From Candidatus Paraburkholderia schumanniana (GTDB lineage Bacteria > Pseudomonadota > Gammaproteobacteria > Burkholderiales > Burkholderiaceae): 34,745 bases of DNA. Shown in pieces: positions 1-9,805 of this stretch. Both the position numbers and the translations under genes were made by a program. Position 1 is the stretch's first letter. Each line of letters opens with the position of its first letter. A model generated the notes under the pieces. It was not told the origin of the DNA, did no database searches, and saw nothing but the letters and a program-made list of their open reading frames with translations. The stretch spans positions 1 to 34,745 of the forward strand of contig LFJH01000009.1 of the NCBI GenBank assembly GCA_001189335.2, written 5' to 3'.

Positions 1-345
1 CACGAAGGACCGAGACGAACTGCTCGCATTCTACGACTTCCCTGCCGAACACTGGCAGCACGTGCGGACCACGAATCCGATTGAATCGACGTTCGCGACG
101 GTGCGCCATCGCACAAGCCGCACACGTAACTGCCTGTCGCGCGCGACCTTCCTCGCGATGGCGTTCAAGCTGATTGAAGCCGCTGAGAAGTCATGGAGGA
201 AAATCCGCGGCGCAGAGAAGATCGAGGCGCTTCTGAAGGGTATCCCCTTCAAGGACGGAACCCCGGTGATTGAAAGCACACCGGCTCCTCAATCGCTGGC
301 CGCCTGATCACGCCGTCCGACCTGCGTACACCAGTCTTGACGATT
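1..345 (+). mobile_element. IS256-family insertion sequence, right-end fragment
   Basis: The window opens inside a transposase gene of the IS256 (Mutator-like) family. The gene stops at 307 and the element appears to end near 335-350, where readable llpE-like coding sequence begins. Only the right end is present, so terminal repeats and a target duplication cannot be checked. The element sits where the 5' part of llpE and, in related operons, the LysR-type regulator gene (ceoR/bpeT) would be expected. The exact right boundary is an estimate. Confidence 0.75.
2..307 (+). CDS. IS256-family transposase, C-terminal part (5' end outside window)
   Basis: The frame is open from the first bases and reads through AFYDFPAEHW and TTNPIESTFATVR to a TGA at 305-307. 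The TNPIES segment is the signature of the IS256 family; its Glu is the third residue of the DDE catalytic triad that cuts and joins the element ends. The downstream stretch with FKLIEAAEKSWRKI is also typical of the family C-terminus. About 101 residues are visible, roughly a quarter of a usual 400-residue transposase. Whether the full protein is intact cannot be seen. Confidence in the family is high. Confidence 0.88.
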   Translation, partial: TKDRDELLAFYDFPAEHWQHVRTTNPIESTFATVRHRTSRTRNCLSRATFLAMAFKLIEAAEKSWRKIRGAEKIEALLKGIPFKDGTPVIESTPAPQSLAA

Positions 346-1135
346 GCTCCGGCTGTGCATCGAGGATGTGCGCATCACGGGACACGCGCAACCCATTACC
401 TTGCGCAGCTACCGTTCCGCCTCGGACGGCACGATCCTGCCCATCGTTCTTTACTTCCACGGCGGCGGTTTTATTCGCGGCGGACTCGACGACGCCGATA
501 CGGCCGCCGCGGCGATCGCCCGCGATACCGCAGCTTGGGTGATCTCGGTCGGCTATTCGCTCGCGCCCGCGTTTCCGTTTCCCGCGGCGCCCGAGGACGG
601 TTATCGCGCGGCGCAATGGGCGGTCGCGCATGCGCGCGGGCAACGTGCCGATCCGCTGCGCATCGGCGTCGCGGGGCATGACGCGGGCGGCAATCTCGCG
701 ACTTGCGTCGCCGCGATTGCGCGCGATCGCGGAGATATTCGCATGTCCGCGCAAGCCTTGCTCGCGCCGCTGCTCGATCCGAGCATGACGCGCCTCGCGG
801 ACGAACGCAAAGTGCTGTGCCCGGATTTCGAGGCGTGCGAGTGCGCGCAGTGGTATCGCGCGTATCTGCCGAATGCTTCGCAGCGGCTGCATCCGTATGC
901 CGCGCCGCTCGAATCGCGCCGTCTTCAGGGCCTGCCGCCCGCGATGATCGCCAGCGCAAAGCACGATCTGCTGCATATCGAGGCGGAGAAGTACGCGGGC
1001 GAACTGATCGCGGCAGGCGTGCCGACCGAGGTCACGCGCCATTGCAGGACGTCGCATCAGGCGCTCGCGGCCCACCCGGATGCGCTCGCCGATGTCGTCG
1101 CGTTTTTCAGAAAGCGGCTCGCGCGTGCGAAGTAA
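344..1135 (+). pseudogene. llpE: LlpE-like alpha/beta hydrolase, 5'-truncated by the IS
   Basis: This is an alpha/beta hydrolase of the hormone-sensitive-lipase type. The oxyanion motif HGGGF is near residue 39. A nucleophile-elbow-like GHDAGG, an acid in SAKHD and a C-terminal His in TSHQAL follow. The elbow has Asp where active esterases have Ser, so ordinary serine-hydrolase activity is doubtful; I cannot tell whether this Asp is ancestral. An in-frame stop lies just upstream of 344 and the N-terminal tens of residues of the family are missing, consistent with the adjoining IS insertion. In Burkholderia cenocepacia and B. pseudomallei a lipase-like gene llpE heads the ceoAB-opcM or bpeEF-oprC efflux operon. 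The same order here supports the name. Any product would need TTG 344 or an internal start. Confidence 0.7.
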
Positions 1136-1229
1136 GCGCGGGAAATGCGCACAAGAAGCGAGCGCAACAAACGGCACGCAAATCACGCATCACACAACAA
1201 CAATCTCAACGTAACCGGAGCCTCTCACC

Positions 1230-2425
1230 ATGTTCTTCACACGCAAACGCATCTACGCCGCGCTGGGCGCGACGCTGATCATCGCCGGCGCGGGCGGCTA
1301 TACCGCGTGGCGCGGCCACGGCGATGCGGCAATGAATGAAGCCAAAGCCGCGGCGCACAGCCCGACCGCCACCGAAGTCGACGTGGCCACGGTGGTCGCG
1401 AAGACCATCACGGACTGGCAAAGCTATTCGGGCAGACTCGAAGCGGTCGATCACGTGGACATTCGTCCGCTCGTACCGGGGACGATCGTCGCCGTGCATT
1501 TCAAGGACGGCCAGCTCGTGAAGAAGGGCGATCCGCTCTTCACGATCGACCCGCGTCCCTACGAAGCCGAAGTGGACCGCGCGCAGGCGCAGCTCGTGGC
1601 GGCGCAGGCGCGCAACGGCTACACGTCGACCGATGCGGCGCGCGCCGAACGCCTGCTCGCGGACAACGCAATTGCCAAGCGCGACTACGACGAGAAACAG
1701 AACGCCGCGCGCGAGGCCGTCGCCAACCTGAAGGCCGCGCAGGCTGCGCTCGAAGCCGCGAAGATCAATCTCGCCTACACGCATATCACGGCGCCGGTCT
1801 CGGGCCGCGTGTCGCGCGCCGAGCTCACGGTGGGCAACATCGTGTCGACGGGCGCGAACGCGCCTCTGCTGACGACGTTCGTGTCGGTCTCGCCGATCTA
1901 TGCATCGTTCGATGTCGATGAACAGACGTATCTGCGCTATCTCGGCCGCGACGCGGGCAGCAGCGTGCCGGTGTCGCTCGGTCTCGCGAACGAGGAAAGC
2001 TATTCGCGCGACGGCGTCGTCGATTCCGTCGACAACCGCCTCGACACGACCTCCGGCACCATCCGCGTGCGCGCGCGCTTCACAATCCGGATGGCTCGCT
2101 GGTGCCGGGTCTCTATGCGCGCGTGAAGGTGGGCGGCGGCCAGCCGCATGCCGCCGTGCTCGTCGAGGACGCAGCTATCGGCACCGATCAGGACAAGAAG
2201 TACGTCATGGTCGTCGATAGGGACAACCGCGTGCAGTATCGCGAAGTCACGCTCGGTCAGACGCATGAGGGCCTGCGCGTGATCTCGAAGGGTCTGCAGC
2301 CGGGCGAGCGCATCGTCGTGAACGGCTTGCAGCGCGTGCGTCCGAACGATGTGGTCAAGGCCAACAACGTCGCGATGAACAGCGGTGACGATGCGCCCGC
2401 CGTGAAGACGGCATCGGCGCAGTAA
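1230..2425 (+). pseudogene. ceoA: RND efflux periplasmic adaptor (CeoA/BpeE type), frameshifted
   Basis: This is the membrane-fusion protein of an RND multidrug pump, linking the inner-membrane pump to the outer-membrane channel. ATG 1230 follows GGAG with 8-nt spacing. An N-terminal hydrophobic anchor, a lipoyl-like segment (IRPLVPGTIVAVHFKDGQ), a long Ala/Glu-rich helical hairpin (about residues 110-175) and a beta-barrel segment (AYTHITAPVSGRVSRAEL onward) are seen. Near 2082 one base is missing: the expected GAC of ARFDNPDG reads AC. Frame 0 then terminates at 2126, and the rest (VPGLYARVKVGGG to the stop at 2425) continues in another frame. Rejoined, it gives a normal roughly 400-residue adaptor. 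A sequencing error is possible, but the next two genes are also broken. The symbol rests on operon order and similarity. Confidence 0.85.
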
Positions 2426-2456
2426 TGCGCGTCATCCGCAACAGACAGAACTCGTC

Positions 2457-5400
2457 ATGAACATTTCCAAATTCTTCATCGATCGCCCGATCTTTGCGGG
2501 CGTGCTATCGGTGGTCGTGCTGCTGGCGGGCATCATCGCGATGTTCAGGCTGCCGATCTCCGAGTATCCGGAAGTCGTGCCGCCTTCGGTGGTGGTGCAT
2601 GCGCAGTATCCCGGCGCAAACCCGAAGGTGATCGCGGAAACCGTGGCTTCACCGCTGGAAGAGCAGATCAACGGCGTAGAGGACATGCTCTACATGCAGT
2701 CGCAGGCGAACAGCGACGGCAATCTCACCACCACGGTCACGTTCAAGCTCGGCACCGATCCCGACAAGAACACGCAGCTCGTACAGAACCGCGTGAACCA
2801 GGCACTGCCGCGCTTGCCGCAGGACGTGCAGCGCCTGGGCGTGACGACCATCAAGTCCTCGCCGACGTTGACGATGGTCGTGCACCTGAACTCGCCCAAC
2901 GGCCGTTATGACATGACGTATCTGCGCAACTACGCGCTGATCAACGTGAAGGACCGGCTCGAGCGCATCGCGGGCGTGGGCGAGGTGCAGCTCTGGGGCT
3001 CCGGCGATTACTCCATGCGCGTGTGGCTCGATCCGCAGAAGGTCGCGCAGCGCGGCATGACCGCGACGGACGTGGTCAACGCGATCCGCGAGCAGAACGT
3101 GCAGGTCGCGGCGGGTGTGATCGGCGGTTCGCCGACGCTGCCGAACGTGCCGCTGCAACTGAACGTGAACGCGCGTGGCCGCCTGCAGAACGAGTCGGAG
3201 TTCCGCGACATCGTGCTGAAGACTTCGCCCGATGGCGCGGTGACGCATCTGGGCGATGTCGCTCGTGTCGAACTGGCTGCATCGGAATATGGCCTGCGCT
3301 CCTTGCTCGACAACAAGTCGGCAGTTGCAATCGCAATCAATCAGCAGCCGGGCGCGAACTCGCTGCAGATCTCCGATCAGGTCCGCAAGACGATGAAGGA
3401 GCTGAAGGCGGACATGGCCGGCGGGCCTGGAATACCAGATCGTCTATGACCCGACGCAGTTCGTGCGTTCCAGTATCGAAGCCGTGATCCACACGCTCGC
3501 CGAAGCGATCGCGCTCGTGGTGCTCGTCGTGATCGTGTTCCTGCAGACGTGGCGCGCGTCGATCATTCCGTTGCTCGCGGTGCCGGTGTCGATCGTCGGT
3601 ACCTTCTCGCTGCTGCTTGCGTTCGGGTTCTCGATCAATGCATTGTCGTTGTTCGGGATGGTGCTCGCGATCGGTATCGTCGTAGACGATGCGATCGTGG
3701 TCGTCGAGAACGTTGAGCGCAACATCGAGTCGGGTTTATCGGCAAGAGAGGCCACGTATCAGGCGATGCGCGAGGTGAGCGGGCCCATCATCGCAATTGC
3801 GCTGACGCTGGTCGCCGTGTTCGTGCCGCTCGCGTTCATGTCGGGTCTCACGGGCTAGTTCTACAAGCAGTTCGCGATGACCATCGCCATCTCGACGGTG
3901 ATCTCCGCATTCAACTCGCTGACGCTGTCGCCGGCACTCGCCGCGCTGCTGCTGAAAGGGCATGACGAACCGAAGGACTGGCTCACGCGTGGCATGGATC
4001 GCGTGTTCGGCGGCTTCTTCCACGTCTTCAACAAGGTCTTCCATCGCGGTTCGGATGCATATGGCAAGGGCGTAAAGGGCGTGATCGGCCGCAAGGCGAT
4101 CATGATGGGCCTGTACGCCGTGCTGCTCGCCGGCGCCGTGATGATGGGCAAGATCGTGCCGGGCGGCTTCGTGCCCGCGCAGGACAAGGAGTATCTGATC
4201 AGCTTCGCGCAATTGCCGAACGGCGCATCGCTCGACCGTACCGAAGGCGTGATCCGTCAGATGTCGGAAATTGCGCTGAAGCAGCCGGGGGTGGAAAGCG
4301 CGGTGAAATTCCCGGGCCTTTCGGTGAACGGCTTCACCAACTCGTCGAGCGCGGGCATCGTGTTCGTCACGCTGAAGCCCTTCAAGGAGCGCGTGCACGA
4401 CAAGGCGCTGTCGGCCAATGCCATCGCGGGGGCGCTCAACCAGAAGTATGCGGGCATCAAGGGATCGTTCATCGCCGTGTTCCCACCGCCGCCGGTTCTC
4501 GGCCTCGGCACGCTCGGCGGCTTCAAGATACAGCTGGAGGATCGCGGCGCGCTCGGCTACGCGGCGCTCGCCGACGCGACTCAGGCGTTCATCAAGCGCG
4601 CCTCGCAGACGCCCGAGCTCGGTCCGACGTTCTCGAGCTATCAGATCAACGTGCCGCAGCTCAACGTCGATCTGGACCGCGTGAAGGCCAAGCAACTGGG
4701 CATCTCCGTGACGGACGTGTTCGACACGATGCAGGTCTATCTCGGCTCCCTCTATGTGAACGACTTCAATCGCTTCGGACACGTGTATCAGGTGCGCGTG
4801 CAGGCGGATGCTCCGTTCCGCGCGAATCCGGAAGACATTGGCCTGCTGAAGACGCGCAACGCGAACGGCGACATGGTGCCCTTGTCGTCGCTCGTGAAGG
4901 TGACGCCGACCTACGATCCGGAAATGGTGGTGCGCTACAACGGCTACACGGCGGCCGACATCAACGGCGGCCCGGCTCCGGGCTACTCGTCGGGGCAGGC
5001 GCAGGCAGCGGCGGAACGCATCGCGGCGGAAGTGCTGCCGCGCGGGATCAAGTTCGAATGGACCGATCTCACGTATCAGCAGATCCCCGCAGGGAATGCC
5101 GCACTGTGGGTGTTCCCGATCAGCGTGCTCCTCGTGTTCCTCGTGCTCGCCGCGCTGTATGAAAGCCTGACGCTGCCGCTCGCGGTGATCCTGATCGTGC
5201 CGATAAGCATTCTGTCCGCGCTGGTCGGCGTATGGCTCACCGGTGGCGACAACAACATCTTCACGCAGATCGGCTTGATGGTGCTCGTGGGGCTGTCGGC
5301 GAAGAACGCGATTCTGATCGTCGAGTTCGCACGCGAGGTGGAGATGCAGGGACGTTCCATCGTGCAGGCCGCGATCGAAGCGAGCCGCCTGCGTCTGCGC

Positions 5401-5658
5401 CCGATCCTGATGACGTCGATCGCCTTCATCATGGGTGTGGTGCCGCTCGTGCTGTCGACGGGCGCGGGTTCGGAAATGCGTCATGCAATGGGCGTCGCGA
5501 TGTTCTTCGGCATGCTGGGCGCGACGCTCTTCGGCCTGATGTTTACGCCCGTGTTCTACGTGATCCTGCGCAAGCTCTCCCGCACGGAGCACGTGACGGA
5601 CAAGCACGGCTCGCATCCGCAGATGCGCGGTATCGGTGCCTCCTACGAGGCGCAATGA
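2457..5658 (+). pseudogene. ceoB: RND efflux transporter (CeoB/BpeF type), frameshift plus nonsense codon
   Basis: This is the inner-membrane RND drug/proton antiporter of the HAE1 family. The first frame (MNISKFFIDRPIFAGVLSVV) holds TM1 and the first porter region. An extra G near 3416 (expected ATGCCGGCGGGC, found ATGGCCGGCGGGC) shifts the frame after residue about 320. Sequence resumes in the new frame with TM2-TM4, including the proton-relay segment [19 protein letters not shown] with paired Asp. A TAG at 3856-3858 then replaces an expected Gln codon before FYKQFAMTIAIST. Coding continues in the same frame from 3859 to the TGA at 5658 with the second porter region and the remaining TM helices. 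Two independent lesions make a functional pump very unlikely if the sequence is correct. Rejoined length is about 1,066 residues, normal for the family. Confidence 0.88.
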
Positions 5659-5663
5659 GGCAA

Positions 5664-7177
5664 ATGATGAACAAGTTGCATATGAAACGATGGTTGGGTT
5701 TGCCTGGCTTGATGACGGCCTTGCTGGTGGTCGCGGGCTGCTCGCTCGCGCCTACTTACGAGAAGCCCGGTGTCGATGAGCCGTCCGCGTACAAGGAAAC
5801 GCCGCAAAAGACGCTCGATGCGTCGGAAGCGGGCACGTGGAAAACCGCGCAGCCCTCCGAAGAGATGCTGCGCGGCGAATGGTGGACGATCTTCGGCGAC
5901 GCCACGCTCAACGATCTGGAAAAGCAGGCGCAGGACGCGAACCAGAACCTGAGAGCGGCGGCGCGCGCGTGAAGGAGGCGCGCGGCATTAACCAGACGGC
6001 GCGTGCGGGGCTGTTCCCGACGCTCGACGCGGGCTTCGGCCCGACGCGCGAGAAGCTTTCGCCCGCATCGCAGCTGCTGCCGCCGGATGCCAACGTGCCG
6101 GCGCAAACGCTGTGGCGCGCGCAGGCGAGTGTGTCGTATGAAGTGGATCTGTTCGGCCGCGTGTCCGATTCGGTCAAGGCCGCCAACGCCGACACGCAGC
6201 AGAGCGAGGCGCTGTTCCGCTCGGTGCAGCTCGCGCTGCAGGCGGATGTCGCGCAGAACTACTTCAATCTGCGCGAGCTGGATGTGGAAGCCGATGTCTT
6301 CACGCGCACAGTGCAGTTGCGCGAGGAAGCGCTGAAGCTCGTGCAGAAGCGCTTCGCCGAAGGCGATATCAGCGAGCTTGACGTGGCGCGCGCGAAGTCC
6401 GAGCTGGCGACGGCACGCTCGGATGCGATGACGGTGCAGCGCTTGCGCGCCGCATCGGAGCATAGCCTCGCGGTGCTGCTCGGCAAGACGCCCGCCGAGT
6501 TCACGATGGCCGCGAATCCGCTCAAGCCGGTCACGATCCGCGTGCCGCCGGGGCTGCCTTCGGCGCTGCTCGAACGTCGCCCGGACATCGCGGTGGCCGA
6601 GCGTGCGATGGCGGCCGCGAATGCGCGCATCGGCGTGGCGAAGGCTGCGTTCTTCCCGTCGCTGACGCTGACGGGCTCGGGCGGTTTCGAATCGGCGACG
6701 CTCGGCGATCTCTTTAAGTGGTCGAGCCGCACCTTCCTGCTCGGCCCGTTCGCTCGCACGGCGCTGAATATCCCGATCTTCGATGGTGGTCGTCGCAAGG
6801 GCAATCTGGCGAACGCTCGCGCGATATATGAAGAGGACGTCGCGAATTATCGGCAGCAGGTCCTGGTCGCGTTCCGGGAAGTGGAGGACAACCTCTCCGA
6901 CCTGCGCATCCTCGAAGACCAGACAGCGACGCAGGACGATGCCGTCAAGGCGTCGGTGCGCGCCGCTCAGCTCTCGCGCACGCAGTACACCGAGGGCGCG
7001 GTGAACTATCTCGACGTGATCGATGCGGAGCGCACGGTGCTGCAGGCGCAGCGCGCCTCGGCGCAGTTGCAGGGCGCGCAGGCGGTATCGACGGTGAACC
7101 TGATACGCACGCTGGGCGGCGGCTGGGGCGATGCGAAGCCCACGCCGGTGCCCGAGCCGAGTCTCGCGCAGAAGTGA
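5664..7177 (+). pseudogene. opcM: RND outer-membrane factor (OpcM/OprC type lipoprotein), frameshifted
   Basis: This is a TolC-like outer-membrane channel of the NodT family. Signal sequence and lipobox (LLVVAGCSL) indicate an N-terminal lipoprotein. Two outer-membrane-efflux repeats follow, with landmarks VSYEVDLFGRV, LLERRPDIAVAERAM and PIFDGGRRKGNL. Start codons at 5655, 5664 and 5667 are possible; GAGG at 5657-5660 favours 5664 or 5667. The frame breaks in a GCG/CGC-rich tract near 5957-5968, after NLRAAA, and resumes as VKEARGINQTARAGLF. This is consistent with a gain of one GC dinucleotide or loss of one base. The first frame ends at 5972 and the second runs to 7177. It is the last gene of the operon and is followed by a clear terminator. 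Confidence 0.86.
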
Positions 7178-7184
7178 CGTGAAC

Positions 7185-7214
7185 ATGGCCCTGCTTCGTA
7201 CAGGGCCATTTCTT
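7185..7214 (+). terminator. Rho-independent terminator of the efflux operon
   Basis: ATGGCCCTG (7185-7193) and CAGGGCCAT (7201-7209) form a perfect 9-bp stem around a 7-nt loop, followed by TTCTT. It lies 8 nt after the opcM stop codon, as expected for the end of the transcript. Confidence 0.85.
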
Positions 7215-7350
7215 CAAGCGCTCGCTGAGAAGAAGCGCGCAAAAGACGAAGCCGATTGTTCGTCTCTCGGAACATATGTCTTCACCTGCGGGGCGTTTAT
7301 CCGCGAGGCTCCGATCCATAAAATTCCAGTCATGGGATAAGGAGCCGATG

Positions 7351-7575
7351 ATGAAAGACCTGATCGCAAGACAACTGTATCAGCCGGCGGTGGTGCTGCC
7401 ACTGCTGCTGTTGATGCGCCTGATGGTCACGCTCGACTTCAATCTCGCGCAGGTGATGTTCGTGATGATGCTCAAGGAATCGCAGCACGCGTATCACTTC
7501 GTGCTGCGCCATGCGGTGGCACGCCAGCGCGGCAACGAGATGGTCAAGCACATCCCCTGCAACCACTGCTGCTGA
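7351..7575 (+). CDS. Small hypothetical protein with hydrophobic helix and Cys-rich tail
   Basis: The frame encodes 74 residues from ATG 7351, or 75 from ATG 7348. AAGGAG at 7338-7343 favours 7351 (7-nt spacing). The N-terminal half has a hydrophobic stretch (VVLPLLLLMRLMV) followed by a Met-rich amphipathic stretch. The tail ends CNHCC, which could bind metal or a cofactor; that is a guess from composition. I do not recognise the family. It lies behind the efflux-operon terminator and is convergent with ppk2, so it is probably a single-gene transcript. The good ribosome site and strand-consistent codon use make it a likely real gene. Confidence 0.55.
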   Translation: MKDLIARQLYQPAVVLPLLLLMRLMVTLDFNLAQVMFVMMLKESQHAYHFVLRHAVARQRGNEMVKHIPCNHCC

Positions 7576-7635
7576 ACCGGCGCGAGCCATCGGTCCTCAA
7601 TACACTTCGGGAACGTACATCTCATTAGGCACCGG

Positions 7636-8502
7636 CTAACGCAGATAATCGGGATTGAACACGCGATCGGGTAGTTTGATCGGCTGATGTTCGACGTCGT
7701 GATACGGCACCTGGCCCAGCAGGTGATGGATGCAGTTCAGGCGCGCACGCTTCTTGTCGACCGCGTGCACGACCCACCAGGGCGCTTCCGGAATATGCGT
7801 GCGCGCGAGCATCGCTTCCTTCGCCGCCGTGTACGCTTCCCAGCGGCGGCGGCTCTCCAGGTCCATCGAGCCCAGCTTCCACTGCTTGAGTGGATCCTGG
7901 ATACGCGCCTGGAAGCGCACTTCCTGTTCGTCGTCGGTGATGAAGAACCAGTACTTGATGATCTGGATGCCGCTGCACACCAGCATCTTCTCGAACTCGG
8001 GGACTGAGCGGAAGAACTCCTCATACTCTTCGTCGGTGCAGAAGTGCATCACGCACTCGACGCCCGCACGGTTGTACCAGCTGCGATCGAACAGCACGAT
8101 CTCGCCGGCTGCAGGCAGATGCGAGACGTAACGCTGGAAATACCACTGCGTGCGCTCGCGGTTGTTCAGCGCCGGCAGGGCGGCAACGCGGCACACGCGG
8201 GGATTGAGCCGCTGCGTGATGCGCTTGATCGCGCCGCCCTTGCCGGCGGCGTCGCGGCCTTCGAAGATCACGACGAGCCGGTGCCCCGCATGCACGACCC
8301 AGTTCTGCAGCTTCACGAGCTCGCCCTGCAGGCGAAACAGCTCGCGGAAGTAGGTCTTGCGCAGCAGATGCTCTTCCTCCGAGAAGGTCGACTCGCCATC
8401 CAGGAAGCGGTCGTCGACCTCCATCTCGAACTCTTCGTCGTAGCTGTCGATGATGTCGGCATGGAAACGGCGCTGCTTGTCCGTCGTATCCGTCGGGTTC
8501 AT
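7636..8502 (-). CDS. ppk2: Polyphosphate kinase 2 (PPK2, class I-like)
   Basis: PPK2 enzymes transfer phosphate between polyphosphate and nucleoside diphosphates; class I members usually make ATP or GTP from polyP in the cytoplasm. The 288-residue product has Walker A FEGRDAAGKGG, Walker B/lid region EIVLFDRSWYNRAGVE and the C-terminal KQWKLGSMDLESRRRW region, all in the usual order and in one frame. ATG 8502 was chosen because GGAG lies upstream at normal spacing and the residues before it (to 8607) are low-complexity. Relative to the family as I remember it, the segment after Walker A (ALPALNNRERTQWYF) and VECVMHF carry a few substitutions compatible with C-to-T changes. I would not call it inactive. 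It is the one clearly intact metabolic enzyme among several broken genes. Confidence 0.9.
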   Translation of the reverse strand: MNPTDTTDKQRRFHADIIDSYDEEFEMEVDDRFLDGESTFSEEEHLLRKTYFRELFRLQGELVKLQNWVVHAGHRLVVIFEGRDAAGKGGAIKRITQRLNPRVCRVAALPALNNRERTQWYFQRYVSHLPAAGEIVLFDRSWYNRAGVECVMHFCTDEEYEEFFRSVPEFEKMLVCSGIQIIKYWFFITDDEQEVRFQARIQDPLKQWKLGSMDLESRRRWEAYTAAKEAMLARTHIPEAPWWVVHAVDKKRARLNCIHHLLGQVPYHDVEHQPIKLPDRVFNPDYLR

Positions 8503-8756
8503 GAAGGGCTCCGTGGGCGTTCTTTGGGTGTCGCCGTCGTATGACGCGTCGTGGCGCGGGTCGGCCGATTGTGACCGTTTTCGGTGGCGGTCATATGACA
8601 TCGGCATCGAGACAAACGATCATTCATTGTAGAGAGCGGCGCACGGCCGACAAGCTGCGCTTTATGATGCGCACGCTGGCACCGTTAGAATGTTCCGGCA
8701 CTTCAATGGCATACCCACGGCATTTTCCCCCACTCTCAAATCCGAGCGAGAACACG

Positions 8757-9698
8757 ATGACCGACACCCCCGCGCTCTCCAGAGTTTCGACGAAACCCGC
8801 ACGGTGCGCCTCGTGCCTTATGACCGGCTCGTGGACACGCTCGCCGTGACGATGCTCGACTACGCGGCCGGGCGCATCGTGAGTCCGGAGCGCATAGCCG
8901 TGCCCATCGAGGGCGGCGTGATGCTGTCGATGCCCGCGAGCGCCGCCGATCTCGCGATGCACAAGCTCGTCAATGTCTGCGCGGGCAACGGCGCGCTCGG
9001 TCTGCCGACGATTCACGGCCAGGTCACTGCATACGATGCCGTGACCGGCGTGCCGCAATTCATGCTCGACGGCCCGACCGTGACTGGGCGGCGCACTGCG
9101 GCCGTGTCGATGCTCGCGATCCGCGCGCTGCACGGCGGCGCGCCCCGCGAGGTGCTGGTGATCGGCACGGGCAGGCAGGCGGTGTATCACGTCGAAGCGC
9201 TCGCGGCCGTCTATCCCGATGCGCGCATCGTCGTGCAGGGCTCGCGTCCCGGGCGGGCGCGGCTTTTGTGTCTCACATGCGTCGATATCGAACAACCTGT
9301 CCGCCTTGGAACAGGCTGCGATTCCCGATTCGATCGATGTCGTCATCGCCGCGACGACCAGCAAGACCCCTGTCTATACGATGCCGGCGCGCGCGGGTCG
9401 CCTCGTGATCGGCGTGGGTGCGTTCACGGCCGATGCCGCCGAGATCGCCGCAGAGACCGTGCACGCGAGCGAACTCTATGTGGACGATCTCGCGGGTGCG
9501 CGCCACGAGGCCGGCGATTTCATTCTCGCGGCCGTCGACTGGAGCGTCGTGCATGCGCTCGCCGAGGCACTTGCCGCCCCCGGACAAGCCGTCGATGCGG
9601 CGCGTCCCGTGCTGTTCAAGTCGGTGGGCTGTGCGGCGTGGGATCTCGCGGCGTGCGGCGTGGCGCGTGCGCTTTTGTCGGACGAAAGCTGGGCGTAG
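8757..9698 (+). pseudogene. Ornithine cyclodeaminase / delta1-pyrroline-2-carboxylate reductase family, two frameshifts
   Basis: This family includes NAD(P)H-dependent reductases of cyclic imines (pyrroline- and piperideine-2-carboxylate) in hydroxyproline and lysine catabolism. ATG 8757 (MTDTPAL) starts in one frame. By about 8780 coding has moved to a second frame (LQSFDETRTVRLVPYDRLV), consistent with an extra CT in CTCT at 8775-8778 or loss of one C upstream. The NAD-binding motif VLVIGTGRQAVYHVEAL is in this second frame. At 9251-9258 the tetramer GGGC is repeated; removing one copy joins the Rossmann part in frame to the C-terminal part (AIPDSIDVVIAATTSKTPVY, then LFKSVGCAAWDLAAC). Corrected length is 311 residues, normal for the family. 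The substrate cannot be assigned from sequence alone. Confidence 0.82.
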
Positions 9699-9724
9699 CA
9701 CTAAGCAGGACAGGCGCGCGAGCG

Positions 9725-9741
9725 TTGGAACGGGACTTGCT
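9725..9741 (+). promoter_or_regulatory. Sigma-54 (RpoN) type promoter
   Basis: TTGGAACGGGACTTGCT matches the -24/-12 consensus: GG at 9727-9728 and GC at 9739-9740 are separated by exactly 10 nt. The predicted start would be near 9752, giving a leader of about 54 nt for the gene at 9806. No enhancer-binding site was identified. Confidence 0.6.
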
Positions 9742-9805
9742 GACAGTATTTCAATGACGACCGGCGCGAGGGAGCGCCGCCGCAACTCAGCCAGCGAACT
9801 GACCC

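Noticed and set aside
3736-5655. 639-codon minus-strand frame opposite the pump gene
   Set aside because: It is a GC-rich antisense shadow with His/Arg-rich composition and no domain; the plus strand encodes clear RND motifs. The same applies to long antisense frames opposite opcM, cobW, cobN, chlI and cobK.
8608-8756. Second sigma-54 promoter at TGGCACCGTTAG near 8680
   Set aside because: The -12 element is absent: no GC lies 10 nt after the GG.
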